Of a stretch of DNA of 64,000 nucleotides, positions 26,603 to 34,793 are shown piece after piece. A model generated the notes under the pieces. It saw only the letters and a program-made list of their open reading frames with translations. It did no database searches and was not told the origin of the DNA. Source of the DNA: Terrimicrobiaceae bacterium (GTDB lineage Bacteria > Verrucomicrobiota > Verrucomicrobiia > Chthoniobacterales > JAATET01); contig JAQTOP010000003.1 in assembly GCA_028713285.1 (NCBI GenBank), forward strand, positions 25,581 to 89,580. The letters run 5' to 3'. Within the stretch, counting starts at the first letter, position 1; each line of letters starts with the position of its first letter. The position numbers and the translations under genes are program-made.

Positions 26603-26876
26603 TCGACCAGGTTTCGAAATGTGTTCAGGTTAATTCATACGAGGCGGCTAGGGATTAATCGCTTACGCGTCCCGGCTAGGGGTTAGCTGCAGTGTCTTGT
26701 TGGGCTGCTCAACGCCTTTCGATCTGTAGCGACTTATCGAAAATCCGGCTGGGGCGCCGGTCGGCCACTCGATTGCGGCAGGCGTTGCGCCAGCCAGATT
26801 CGCTGTGACGAGTGGTCGGAAATGACCGCTTCGTCACTATTTGAGACGCGCTCCTCACACACCATCTGACGGTTCC

Positions 26877-26893
26877 TCCGACGCCGTGTCGGA
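26877..26893. promoter_or_regulatory. Inverted repeat before the XRE regulator
   Basis: TCCGAC and GTCGGA flank GCCGT, 20 bases upstream of the regulator ATG. It is a plausible self-binding operator for the helix-turn-helix protein; no experimental or comparative support. Confidence 0.35.
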
Positions 26894-26913
26894 GTTCTCA
26901 AAGCCACAAAGCT

Positions 26914-27279
26914 ATGAGAAACTTGAACGTCATCGGTCCCGAAGTCCGCCGACTGCGCAGCAGGCGAAATTGGTCGCAGAACGACCTTGCCATCAAACTT
27001 CAACTCCTCGGCATGGAGGATGCCACCCGCTGCAAAATCTCAAAAATCGAGTCCCGGCTCGTGTGGGTCTCCGACGATGATTTGATTTATCTCGCCCGCG
27101 CGCTCGGCGTCGGCACCGAAGAGCTTTATCCCGACTACATCCGCTGCGCCAAGCAGCTCTGCCATGCAATCGGCATGTCGAAAGCCTCGCGCTTCGGGGC
27201 GTTCATCATCGGCTTGATAGGTTGCTCCCAACTGGGAGCAGCCGCTTTTCATTTCGCGCATACGGTGCCGCTCCTATGA
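26914..27279 (+). CDS. XRE-type helix-turn-helix regulator, 121 aa
   Basis: Residues 1-75 form a Cro/CI-like helix-turn-helix domain (VRRLRSRRNWSQNDLAIKL, CKISKIESRLVWVSDDDLIYLARAL). The last 35 residues are hydrophobic (FGAFIIGLIGCSQLGAAAFHF) and may form a membrane helix. The frame overlaps the pilin start by 4 bases (ATGA). The 18-bp palindrome at 27223-27240 lies inside its 3' end. It stands first in the T4SS operon and probably controls transfer-gene expression. Confidence 0.8.
   Translation: MRNLNVIGPEVRRLRSRRNWSQNDLAIKLQLLGMEDATRCKISKIESRLVWVSDDDLIYLARALGVGTEELYPDYIRCAKQLCHAIGMSKASRFGAFIIGLIGCSQLGAAAFHFAHTVPLL
27223..27240. promoter_or_regulatory. 18-bp palindrome upstream of trbC (copy 1)
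   Basis: TGCTCCCAACTGGGAGCA has 8-base arms and a 2-base centre, 35 bases upstream of the trbC ATG. An almost identical palindrome stands 32 bases upstream of trbG at 46162-46179. It is a candidate shared operator for the two halves of the secretion operon. Confidence 0.5.
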
Positions 27280-27521
27280 ACACCCCAATCTTCGCAGTCG
27301 CCCTGGATGGAGCCATGTCCGAGGGCCTCGGAATCATCTCCAAATTCCTCTTCCTCATCGCCGTCGTGGTCATCGCTCATGGCGGCTGGCAAGTCCGCAC
27401 GGGCAACGCCGATATGGGCAAAATGTCCATCGTGGGCGGCCTGCTTATCGGCCTCGCCGTCGTCATCGCCGAAGCGCTGTTTCAAGCGGGCGGCCTGCCC
27501 ACCATTTCGGTCGGACAATGA
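27276..27521 (+). CDS. trbC: TrbC/VirB2-type pilin, 81 aa
   Basis: An 81-residue protein with two hydrophobic helices (ISKFLFLIAVVVIAHGGWQ and IVGGLLIGLAVVIAEALFQ) joined by a short polar loop, the pattern of VirB2/TrbC pilin subunits. No long cleavable leader is present, so it may be processed little. It overlaps the regulator upstream and trbD downstream by 4 bases. Gene symbol assigned from operon position and topology. Confidence 0.75.
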   Translation: MNTPIFAVALDGAMSEGLGIISKFLFLIAVVVIAHGGWQVRTGNADMGKMSIVGGLLIGLAVVIAEALFQAGGLPTISVGQ

Positions 27522-27841
27522 ACATCGTTGCTACGCACGCCGGCGACGATAGCGACGGCAAGATCTGGGGCATCGAGGGAATGAACATCCTGTTCATTCT
27601 CGCGGGCCTTCTTTTGAGCGTCGGTTTCGCGCTCATGCTTTCACGCCACCACGCGCCGGCGTTCAGCGTCGGCGCTGGTGCGCTGCCGTTCGTTCTCACG
27701 ACCGGTTACGTCTTCGCGCTCCGGCAGGGTAAGCCGAAGTCGTTCGACACGGATTTGCTGGAAACCTTCGCCAACGGCACGGGCTGGATGCCGCCCGCCA
27801 TTCAACCGCGCAATCCCCTCTCCTCTCATGCAAGCACCTAA
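27518..27841 (+). CDS. trbD: TrbD/VirB3-like membrane protein, 107 aa
   Basis: A 107-residue protein with a hydrophobic segment (MNILFILAGLLLSVGFALML) and a second weaker one (FSVGAGALPFVLTTGYVFAL), fitting VirB3/TrbD, the small inner-membrane partner of the VirB4 ATPase. It lies between the pilin and trbE and overlaps the latter by 14 bases. The call rests on topology and gene order. Confidence 0.68.
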   Translation: MNIVATHAGDDSDGKIWGIEGMNILFILAGLLLSVGFALMLSRHHAPAFSVGAGALPFVLTTGYVFALRQGKPKSFDTDLLETFANGTGWMPPAIQPRNPLSSHAST

Positions 27842-30530
27842 CGGTTGGTTTTCGGATGACCTCGTGATTTGGAACGACCTCGATAAACGCGGATTCGTTT
27901 CCAAGGGCTTCGTTCTCGACGTGCCAGACTTGCGGCACGCCAGCGAGCATGCCCTGGACGGCTTCTATCAATCCGTCCGGCAATTTCTACATACGCTGGA
28001 CGAATCCACCCGCGTTCAAATCCGCTGGTCGGTGGACTCTGACTACCGTGACGAATTAACGGCGTATAAAACCGTGACCGACGAACGGTGCGCCCCGGAT
28101 TCGTGGGCGGCCATTTCCCGCAACGAGCGATTCAATCGGTATTGGAGGGCGATGCAATCAGGCCAGCTTCGTCGGGAGAAACTCGTCTTGTTTCTTTCCA
28201 AGCGGATTGCCGCCAATCCTCCCACTGGCGCGAGCAAGGCCATTCTCGCGGAGCACTACCGCCGCATCCTCGCGCAATACAATGAGGGATTCAGCCAGCA
28301 CGGGCGCGTCATTACCTCTCTCTTCGAGCCGCATGGATGCCGCGTCACGTCCATGTCCACGGACGATTTGTTTCGCTACTACGCGACGTTCTTCAATCCC
28401 TCTTACCTCCGGCGCGACAATTACGATCCCATCGGCCAGTTCCGCGAAGAGGAAACCATTCACCAAAATTGCTGGCACCAAGGGATGCAAGGGGGAAAGG
28501 CCTTCGGCTTTTTTTCGGATGGGTTTTACCACAACCTCATCATTCTGAAACGGCGTCCGCAGCGCACGCGGCGCGGGATCTTCTGGGCGATCACTTCGCT
28601 GCCATTTTTAGACTATTCGATCACGGTCAACCTGTATCCGCAGAACGTTCGCCGGGAAATCAGCCGGGCGGAGAAGTCCCTCGAGCGCGTGCGCGGCGAC
28701 TACGCGGCGGAGGGCAAGCATTCGCTCCTTACGTCGAAAGCGGTCAAGGAAGAGCGGATCAAAAATCTCGCCCAAGGGGACACGATTCCTTTCCTCTACG
28801 ACTACGTAATCCATGTTTGGGACGCCTCCGAGGGCGGGCTGATTTCCAAAACCCGGCAGATCGAAACCGCCTTCGGCCAGATGGAGGACGCCCAATGCTG
28901 GACCTCCAATCTGTCGTCCGCCGCCACGACGAAAAACGTCTGGTTCCAGACGTGGCCGGGCTGGGTCTGGGGCAAATATACGCACCATGCCGACAGCGGC
29001 CTCGACGAATGGCTGGCGGACATCCTGCCGTTTTCCTCCACGTTCACCGGACACCTCGACGGGGCCGAAGCCCTTTACGACGGGAGCAACCGGAATCTGA
29101 TCGGCGTTCGCAATTTCATTTCCGGCACGCCGCAGCTTGCGGTTCTGCTCGGCATGACCCGCGCCGGCAAGTCGGCCTTTATGTGCGATCTGCTCTCGCA
29201 GACCGACCCCTACTACGACTTCACGTTGATCGTTGAGGAAGGACTGTCTTACGGCATCTGGTCGCAGGCCCAAGGCGGGACGCCCATTGTCATCCAGCCG
29301 GACGGAGACCTGTGCCTGAACTATCTCGATACCCAGGGCGCACCGCTGACGAACCTCCAGATTACCACCGCCGCCGCGCTGGTAGCGAAAATGGCGGGCC
29401 ATCCCGCCGACGAGGATAAGCGCAGCCTGCGACTGGCTCAAATCACGCAATACATCGAACAACTCTATTCCGATCGCTTCGACGAATGGATTTCCGAGGA
29501 CAGCACGCGGTTGGACCTGGCGGCGCGGCACGCGATGGCGGCTCTCGCTTACAAGGCGGCGCATCTGCCGGTGTCGGCCACTTTCCTTGAGGCGTGGACC
29601 GAATTGCGCCATGCGGCTAGCGAGGATGAGCGGCAGTCCCTCATCGCGAAGCCCACCGCGGAGGACGTTTCCCGATTTATCAAATCCCCCAACACGGAAC
29701 GGTATGTCCGCAATACGGCGTTCTCGTTCTTCCAGCCCACGGATTACCCGACCCACGACATGCTCCAGCAAATGATGCTGGTGGCTCCGTTCCCGGAACA
29801 CGACCGCACCGAAATCAATCATCTGGCAACCTTGCTCGCTCCGTGGAACGAGCAGCGGCTCGTCTGTGGACACTCCACGTTGTCGATCACGGGGCGGCTC
29901 GCTCACTTCGACCTGACCTACATCCCGGAATCCAATCGGCAATTGAAGGAACTGGCGGGCTTCCTCATCGCGAACTACGGCCGTCAGCACATCATCACTC
30001 TACCGAGAGGCGCGCGGAAACGGGTCATCTTCGAGGAGGTCGCCCGAACCCTCGACATTCCCGGCGGGGAACAGCTCGTTTCCGAGTTCTATGCGCAGTT
30101 AAGCAAGTTCTCCACCTGGATCATTAGCATCGTCCAGCAATACAGCCGATTTCAACGCTCGGGCATTCGCCCCATCGTCTTCGGCAACGCCAAGCAGTTC
30201 TTTTTTACCCGGATGAATGACCGGCGCGATATTGAGGATGTCGCGAAGGATATTGATTTGTCCGAGGCCACGAAGGAGGCGGTTTCCCGTTACCCTTTGC
30301 CTGAGCATCTTCCGCCTCAGAATAAGTATGCGGCTCTGACCTATTATCATTTGGACGTTCAGCAGCCTCGTTGCGGGACGATTCATAACCGCGTCTCTCC
30401 CGAAATGCTCTTCTGTTCCTCTTCGACCGGGGAGGACTTCGACAACCGGAGCCGTCTGCTCCGCAACCATAAAGACATCGTGAGCGGGATTCTTTCTGAG
30501 TCTGCCGCGCCTTCACCAACCAAACCCTGA
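27828..30530 (+). CDS. trbE: TrbE/VirB4-type secretion ATPase
   Basis: A 900-residue ATPase that powers pilus assembly and substrate transfer at the inner membrane. Walker A is GMTRAGKSA near residues 442-449. The N-terminal half has the VirB4 domain, and the C-terminal half contains LPRGARKRVIFEEVART (Walker B region) and the QQYSRF segment. The ATG at 27828 is chosen because earlier in-frame codons lie inside trbD. The length is typical of VirB4 proteins. Confidence 0.9.
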   Translation: MQAPNGWFSDDLVIWNDLDKRGFVSKGFVLDVPDLRHASEHALDGFYQSVRQFLHTLDESTRVQIRWSVDSDYRDELTAYKTVTDERCAPDSWAAISRNERFNRYWRAMQSGQLRREKLVLFLSKRIAANPPTGASKAILAEHYRRILAQYNEGFSQHGRVITSLFEPHGCRVTSMSTDDLFRYYATFFNPSYLRRDNYDPIGQFREEETIHQNCWHQGMQGGKAFGFFSDGFYHNLIILKRRPQRTRRGIFWAITSLPFLDYSITVNLYPQNVRREISRAEKSLERVRGDYAAEGKHSLLTSKAVKEERIKNLAQGDTIPFLYDYVIHVWDASEGGLISKTRQIETAFGQMEDAQCWTSNLSSAATTKNVWFQTWPGWVWGKYTHHADSGLDEWLADILPFSSTFTGHLDGAEALYDGSNRNLIGVRNFISGTPQLAVLLGMTRAGKSAFMCDLLSQTDPYYDFTLIVEEGLSYGIWSQAQGGTPIVIQPDGDLCLNYLDTQGAPLTNLQITTAAALVAKMAGHPADEDKRSLRLAQITQYIEQLYSDRFDEWISEDSTRLDLAARHAMAALAYKAAHLPVSATFLEAWTELRHAASEDERQSLIAKPTAEDVSRFIKSPNTERYVRNTAFSFFQPTDYPTHDMLQQMMLVAPFPEHDRTEINHLATLLAPWNEQRLVCGHSTLSITGRLAHFDLTYIPESNRQLKELAGFLIANYGRQHIITLPRGARKRVIFEEVARTLDIPGGEQLVSEFYAQLSKFSTWIISIVQQYSRFQRSGIRPIVFGNAKQFFFTRMNDRRDIEDVAKDIDLSEATKEAVSRYPLPEHLPPQNKYAALTYYHLDVQQPRCGTIHNRVSPEMLFCSSSTGEDFDNRSRLLRNHKDIVSGILSESAAPSPTKP

Positions 30531-30536
30531 GCCCTT

Positions 30537-30845
30537 ATGAAAACCGTTATTCCGTTTGTTTCTTGTAGGAAAATAAAAGCTGTCTGTGCGGCGGTCGCGT
30601 GGTGTGCGGTCGTGACCTGTCTGCTCCCGGCGTGTGCGTCGCGCAGCCAATTCCAGAAGGGCTATGAACGCGGCGCGTCGGACACCGTGAAGCGCCAGTA
30701 TTGGATTTTGCAGGATATGCAAAAACGGGACGAGGCGAAGGAGTCCCGCCCACGGCTCTCCGTTTATCGGCTGCCGGTCGTTCCCGACCCCAACGCCAAG
30801 GTCAAGACCGTCCCCTACGACATCGCCATCCCAATTTACGAATAA
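30537..30845 (+). CDS. Small lipoprotein in the T4SS operon, 102 aa
   Basis: A 102-residue protein with an N-terminal hydrophobic stretch ending in a lipobox-like LLPACAS, so probably an outer-membrane lipoprotein. The mature part is charged (KGYERGASDTVKRQYWILQ) and ends in a proline-rich tail. It lies 6 bases after trbE. It could serve as a VirB7/TrbH-like or TrbK-like (entry exclusion) protein; the sequence does not decide. Confidence 0.68.
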   Translation: MKTVIPFVSCRKIKAVCAAVAWCAVVTCLLPACASRSQFQKGYERGASDTVKRQYWILQDMQKRDEAKESRPRLSVYRLPVVPDPNAKVKTVPYDIAIPIYE

Positions 30846-30882
30846 ATCCACCCCAACAACTCAAACCTAACCGCCATTAGCC

Positions 30883-31755
30883 ATGAAAAAGACCGTCTTT
30901 ATTACCGCATCCGCCGCCGTTTTTGCCGCTCCCCACGCTCACGCTGTTCTCGGCGTTGGCGACGTGGTGAGTGATCCTGTCGTCGAGGAAGCCACGGTTC
31001 AAAAGAACATCTTCGACCAGTTGAAATATGCCTGGGAGCAAACGCAGTGGGCCGAGCAGCTTTCCAACCTGTCGAACACGCTGACGACCGTGCGGCAGCA
31101 ATTGGAAACGGCCAACCAAGTCAAACAGGCCATCGGTGATCCCGCCGCCGTCGTCGGCCTGATTGATAACGGGCTCTTTTCCAGCTACCTCCAAAAGTCA
31201 GGGATCACGGACACGTTGAGCGATCTCGCGGGTATCGCCCAGCAGGGCGCCCAATTGTCCGGGACGATCAAGGAGCTCTTTCAGCCGATCAACCTTTCAT
31301 CGTGGAAAGACCTCGGAACGTCCTTCCAAGGCGTGGCTTCGTTCCGCGATCCGAGCGATCCGCTCAAGCAATATCGGGCGGTGGAAAATGCGTATTCCCG
31401 TTTTCAGGAATTGCTTCTCCAAGCTCAGAGCAAGCGGGAGACGCTCAAGGGCCAGATTGCGCAGCTCAACACGCAGTTGAAAGGGGCCAAGGACGACGCC
31501 GAGGTGCAGAAGCTCGTCGGCTCGCTTGCCACGGCGCAGACCGCGCTCGGCGATGTCGATAGCATGGTGGAGACGGCCCATAGCCAGGTCGAATCCCTGC
31601 ACACCCTCAACCAGAACCGCAAGGACGAGGAGGAGGTGGCCGCCGAGGACATCAGCCGCGAGCGCAATCAAGAGTCGGCCAAGCTGGCCGCCCAAGCCGA
31701 GGCCGACATGCCCGACCTCAACCTCCCGAACGACGATTTGCCTCCCGGATTCTAA
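30883..31755 (+). CDS. trbJ: TrbJ/VirB5-like periplasmic protein
   Basis: A 290-residue protein with a signal peptide (MKKTVFITASAAVFAAPHAHA) and a long alpha-helical body. Its early segment (KYAWEQTQWAEQLSNLSNTL) resembles the TrbJ start, where VirB5-type proteins form the pilus tip or periplasmic stalk. The C-terminal 100 residues form a coiled coil rich in Gln and Glu. It stands between the lipoprotein and trbL, the standard P-type order. Confidence 0.78.
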   Translation: MKKTVFITASAAVFAAPHAHAVLGVGDVVSDPVVEEATVQKNIFDQLKYAWEQTQWAEQLSNLSNTLTTVRQQLETANQVKQAIGDPAAVVGLIDNGLFSSYLQKSGITDTLSDLAGIAQQGAQLSGTIKELFQPINLSSWKDLGTSFQGVASFRDPSDPLKQYRAVENAYSRFQELLLQAQSKRETLKGQIAQLNTQLKGAKDDAEVQKLVGSLATAQTALGDVDSMVETAHSQVESLHTLNQNRKDEEEVAAEDISRERNQESAKLAAQAEADMPDLNLPNDDLPPGF

Positions 31756-31777
31756 CCGACACAACCGCGTTCCCACT

Positions 31778-32977
31778 ATGATTCCAGCACTTTCCAATCT
31801 TTACGATGCGGCGCTCGAAATTCGCACGTTGATGATGCCGTTCGCCTTTGTGCTCTGCGTCATCGGCATCGGCGAAATGGCGTGGCGGGCCGGTTCGGAC
31901 GCCCGCGCCATTCTCGGCGTCCTGGTCAAAGTCATCCTCATCGTCGGGTTGCTCGCAAGCTACCCGACGATGATGGAAAAGGGGCAGCAGGCCTTCGTGG
32001 AAATGCGCACGAAGTTCACGAATGCGCGGGATGCCAAGTTTGTGCAGCTTCTGCGTTCCCGCATCGAGAACCAGCCGTCCGATTCCTGGACGGACCTCGG
32101 CAAGATTGTTCCCGCCGCCATCGGCATGTTTTTCCAAGGCATCGGGCGCTTCATGCTCCTCGTGCTGCGGTTCTTTCAGGAATTCTCCATCGCGGGACTC
32201 ATTGCGGTTTCACCGCTCCTGATCGGATTCCTGTTCTTTTCGCCCACGCAATCCCTCGGCATCCAGTTCGGCGTCACCTCGCTCACCGTCCTCCTCTGGC
32301 ACGTCGCAATTTGTCTCGTGGACATCGTGATTGTCGCCCTCAGCGATTTGCTTTTCGCGCCGATCACCACGGGCGGGCTGGTGCAGACCACGCAAAATCT
32401 GATCGTCGTCCAAAACTGGCTGCTCTTCCCGTTCATCATGGCATTCGCCGCCATCATCACGGTCTTCTTTTACCTTTCGGTCCCGTTCGTGGCCGGAGCG
32501 ATCATGAAGGGAATGAGCGGCACGACCGCCGCCCTGCAGGCCGGAGTTCAAGGCACGATGCAGGCGGCAGGGCTGGCCGTGGGCGCGGGACTCACCGCGG
32601 CCGGCGCGGTCGCGACCTTCGGCGGATCAACCGCCGTGCAGGCGGCACTCGCCGGAACGCAGGCCGCCGGAGGCGCGGCCAGCGCCGCGACACGCATTGC
32701 CAGTGACGTTTCCGGCTCGATGAGTGGCGGCGATGTTCCGCCTCCGCCGCCCGTGCCGGCCGGGGACGGCAGCGTCGCCAGTGCCGACAACCCGGCGATG
32801 GTCGCCCACCAGACGGCCCCCAATGCCTTTGCCGTGGTGGATCACGGCAAGGGGACGGTCTCCCATCATCCCGGCAGCATCGCCACGCCCCATGCGGCGC
32901 AGGCCGCTTTCAATTCCCATGCGGCCAAGGCCCAGCCGCTTCCCCCGGATTCTCCGCTCGCCACCCGCAACACCTGA
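31778..32977 (+). CDS. trbL: TrbL/VirB6-type channel protein
   Basis: A 399-residue polytopic membrane protein with about six hydrophobic segments between residues 20 and 270 (for example LMMPFAFVLCVIGIGEMAW and IVGLLASYP), then a glycine/alanine- and proline-rich tail, as in TrbL/VirB6 inner-membrane channel subunits. The ATG at 31778 was chosen because upstream codons lie inside trbJ. It follows trbJ by 22 bases. Confidence 0.82.
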   Translation: MIPALSNLYDAALEIRTLMMPFAFVLCVIGIGEMAWRAGSDARAILGVLVKVILIVGLLASYPTMMEKGQQAFVEMRTKFTNARDAKFVQLLRSRIENQPSDSWTDLGKIVPAAIGMFFQGIGRFMLLVLRFFQEFSIAGLIAVSPLLIGFLFFSPTQSLGIQFGVTSLTVLLWHVAICLVDIVIVALSDLLFAPITTGGLVQTTQNLIVVQNWLLFPFIMAFAAIITVFFYLSVPFVAGAIMKGMSGTTAALQAGVQGTMQAAGLAVGAGLTAAGAVATFGGSTAVQAALAGTQAAGGAASAATRIASDVSGSMSGGDVPPPPPVPAGDGSVASADNPAMVAHQTAPNAFAVVDHGKGTVSHHPGSIATPHAAQAAFNSHAAKAQPLPPDSPLATRNT

Positions 32978-32985
32978 CATCGCCC

Positions 32986-33618
32986 ATGAAAATATCAGCC
33001 GTCACTTCCATCACCAACAACCTCATCGCCGCCCGTTTCTGGATGGTGCTGGCCCTCCTCGCCGTGGGGTTCGCCGTGGCCTCTCCCTACCTGACCGTGC
33101 AGGCGATGAAGCAACGGGAAAAGGTCGTCATCCTCGATCCGGGCGGGACGCTCATTTATGCGCCGCTGCTCGGCTTCGAGGAGGCGGGCAACCTTCACGC
33201 CTACCATGCGCGTCTCGCGTGCCTGGCTTTGCTCCAACGCAATCCCATCGGGCCGGATTTGCCGGACTTGCTCAAGCGCCTCTACCTCGAAGATCCCGCT
33301 CGCAAGAAAGCCGCCGCGATCTATCGGGCGCAAAACCCCGAGTTCAAGGAAAAGCAAATTCACCAGAAGGTCGAAGTCACCAAAATCGACATCCTCGACA
33401 CTCGCAAAATCAATGACCGCTCCGGCCAGTCGTATGAGGCCGTCAGCGTTCGCGCCGAGGGCAATCTGGTCCGCACCGGCACGGTCAACAAACTCGAATT
33501 CCGCGAGCCGGTGAAATTCCAAGCCGAGTTCCTTTTCATCCGCAACCCCGACCTCCTCGGCAACGGGCGTCTCCCGCTCGTCGTGCAGGACTTCACATAT
33601 TCGGAAAAGCCATTGTAA
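32986..33618 (+). CDS. trbF: TrbF/VirB8-type scaffold protein
   Basis: A 210-residue inner-membrane protein: one N-terminal membrane helix (FWMVLALLAVGFAVASPYL) and a periplasmic domain of about 170 residues, the VirB8/TraE layout. It is the last gene before the defence island; its normal neighbour trbG is found only at 46,212, more than 12 kb downstream, so the T4SS operon is interrupted directly after this gene. Confidence 0.75.
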   Translation: MKISAVTSITNNLIAARFWMVLALLAVGFAVASPYLTVQAMKQREKVVILDPGGTLIYAPLLGFEEAGNLHAYHARLACLALLQRNPIGPDLPDLLKRLYLEDPARKKAAAIYRAQNPEFKEKQIHQKVEVTKIDILDTRKINDRSGQSYEAVSVRAEGNLVRTGTVNKLEFREPVKFQAEFLFIRNPDLLGNGRLPLVVQDFTYSEKPL

Positions 33619-33765
33619 CGGCGTTTAGTGTCGAAAATATCGCGTGGAATTTAGCCAACGCTCAACCGCAGGCTTTCAAAAAAGCGCAAATTAGCAGGGG
33701 CGTAGCCAAACTTCATCCCACGCAACCTTTGGGATATTTTGTTGCCTAGGACATTGCGGATTCTT

Positions 33766-34701
33766 TCAGCGATGCACCCAAGCTTCACCAGGCAACCTTG
33801 AGAGAATTTTTGCGATCAATTGTTTAAGTTCTTGAATGAGCGCTGTTCCATGGGAATTCAGCAAAAGATTTCTTGGTTTCCAAGCGATCGACAACTTTCG
33901 AGAAAATTCTTGTTTGGGCTCGAGCGTGAAAAACTTCCCGCTTTCTTGCGCGGCAACAAAAAAATCAGGAACAAGCGCGAGGCATCCTATGGATTTTGCA
34001 GCATCTAAAACCTGAGCATAAGAACTTCCCAGAAAAGCCGCCTTAATTTCGATGTCCCTGTCTTCGGCACTTCTACGTAACCGGTCCACGGATCGGCTTT
34101 CGGCTAATGCAGCGATTGGTAAGGTTTGGATCAGTTTCCAAGCGTCCGGCCTGACAGAGCGAATTTTAATGCCTTCGGGTATATATACTCCCAAACGCAC
34201 GTCTCCGATCGTTTGAGTTTCCAGATCACCATCATTTACTACATCCATCAAAAGACCGAAATCGACCCGACCATCTTTCAGCCGCGACAGCGTCTCGTCC
34301 GTCCGGCAATTGAACAGTTCGAGAGTTATATCTGGCAGTCTGGATTTGAGTTGTGGAAGCAGGGGCAATAGAGCCCCATGTAGGACACTCTCGCCGCCCG
34401 CGACCCTCACAGTTATTGTCTTGCCTGTTTCTCTCCTTAGAAGGTTGTCCAGCGCCCGAAAATGACTTTCGGCGATCGAATGAAGCTCGGTGCCAGCAGC
34501 CGTCAATTCGAACTTCCCTCTCCTTCGATTGACCAGACGGGTGCCGAAAAATTCCTCAAGCTCTTTGATTTGCCTGCTGAATTGGCTTTGGCGATTGGGA
34601 TCGCCCGGAGCCGCCTGGCTGATGCCGCTCGCGTCCACGACTGCGCAGAACGTCTTCAGACGCTCAAAAGAAAGGCCCGATCGTTGAAAAAGCGATAACA
34701 T
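33766..34701 (-). CDS. LysR-type regulator at the edge of the defence island
   Basis: A 311-residue protein with an N-terminal winged helix-turn-helix (LKTFCAVVDASGISQAAPGDPNRQSQFSRQIKELEEFFG) and a LysR substrate-binding domain. The start is the ATG at 34701, preceded by GGAGG with an 8-base spacing; the longer frame begins with TTG at 34716 and is less likely. It is divergent from hsdR, the usual arrangement for a LysR protein and its target, with a 7-bp inverted repeat between them. A regulator of this class controlling restriction genes is unusual. Confidence 0.88.
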   Translation of the reverse strand: MLSLFQRSGLSFERLKTFCAVVDASGISQAAPGDPNRQSQFSRQIKELEEFFGTRLVNRRRGKFELTAAGTELHSIAESHFRALDNLLRRETGKTITVRVAGGESVLHGALLPLLPQLKSRLPDITLELFNCRTDETLSRLKDGRVDFGLLMDVVNDGDLETQTIGDVRLGVYIPEGIKIRSVRPDAWKLIQTLPIAALAESRSVDRLRRSAEDRDIEIKAAFLGSSYAQVLDAAKSIGCLALVPDFFVAAQESGKFFTLEPKQEFSRKLSIAWKPRNLLLNSHGTALIQELKQLIAKILSRLPGEAWVHR

Positions 34702-34753
34702 CGATGAGTCCTCCAATCTGACTCTTTAGTCATGATTCTGTCAATTTTTAGTA

Positions 34754-34787
34754 TGGCGGAGTTTGTTCCGCGCTGTAGTATCCGCCA
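34754..34787. promoter_or_regulatory. Inverted repeat between the LysR gene and hsdR
   Basis: TGGCGGA and TCCGCCA are perfect inverted copies separated by 20 bases and end 6 bases before the hsdR ATG. It may be an operator for the LysR-type protein, or a hairpin occluding the hsdR start. Confidence 0.35.
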
Positions 34788-34793
34788 AAGTCC

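Larger units (their letters stand above)
26337..26913. other. 577-bp region without a supported gene
   Basis: It lies between the cargo block and the T4SS regulator. Short frames on both strands show no domain. It contains a clear leftward intrinsic terminator (26577-26602) with no annotated leftward gene feeding it, and an inverted repeat just before the regulator (26877-26893). It may mark the right boundary of the inserted cargo. Confidence 0.5.
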
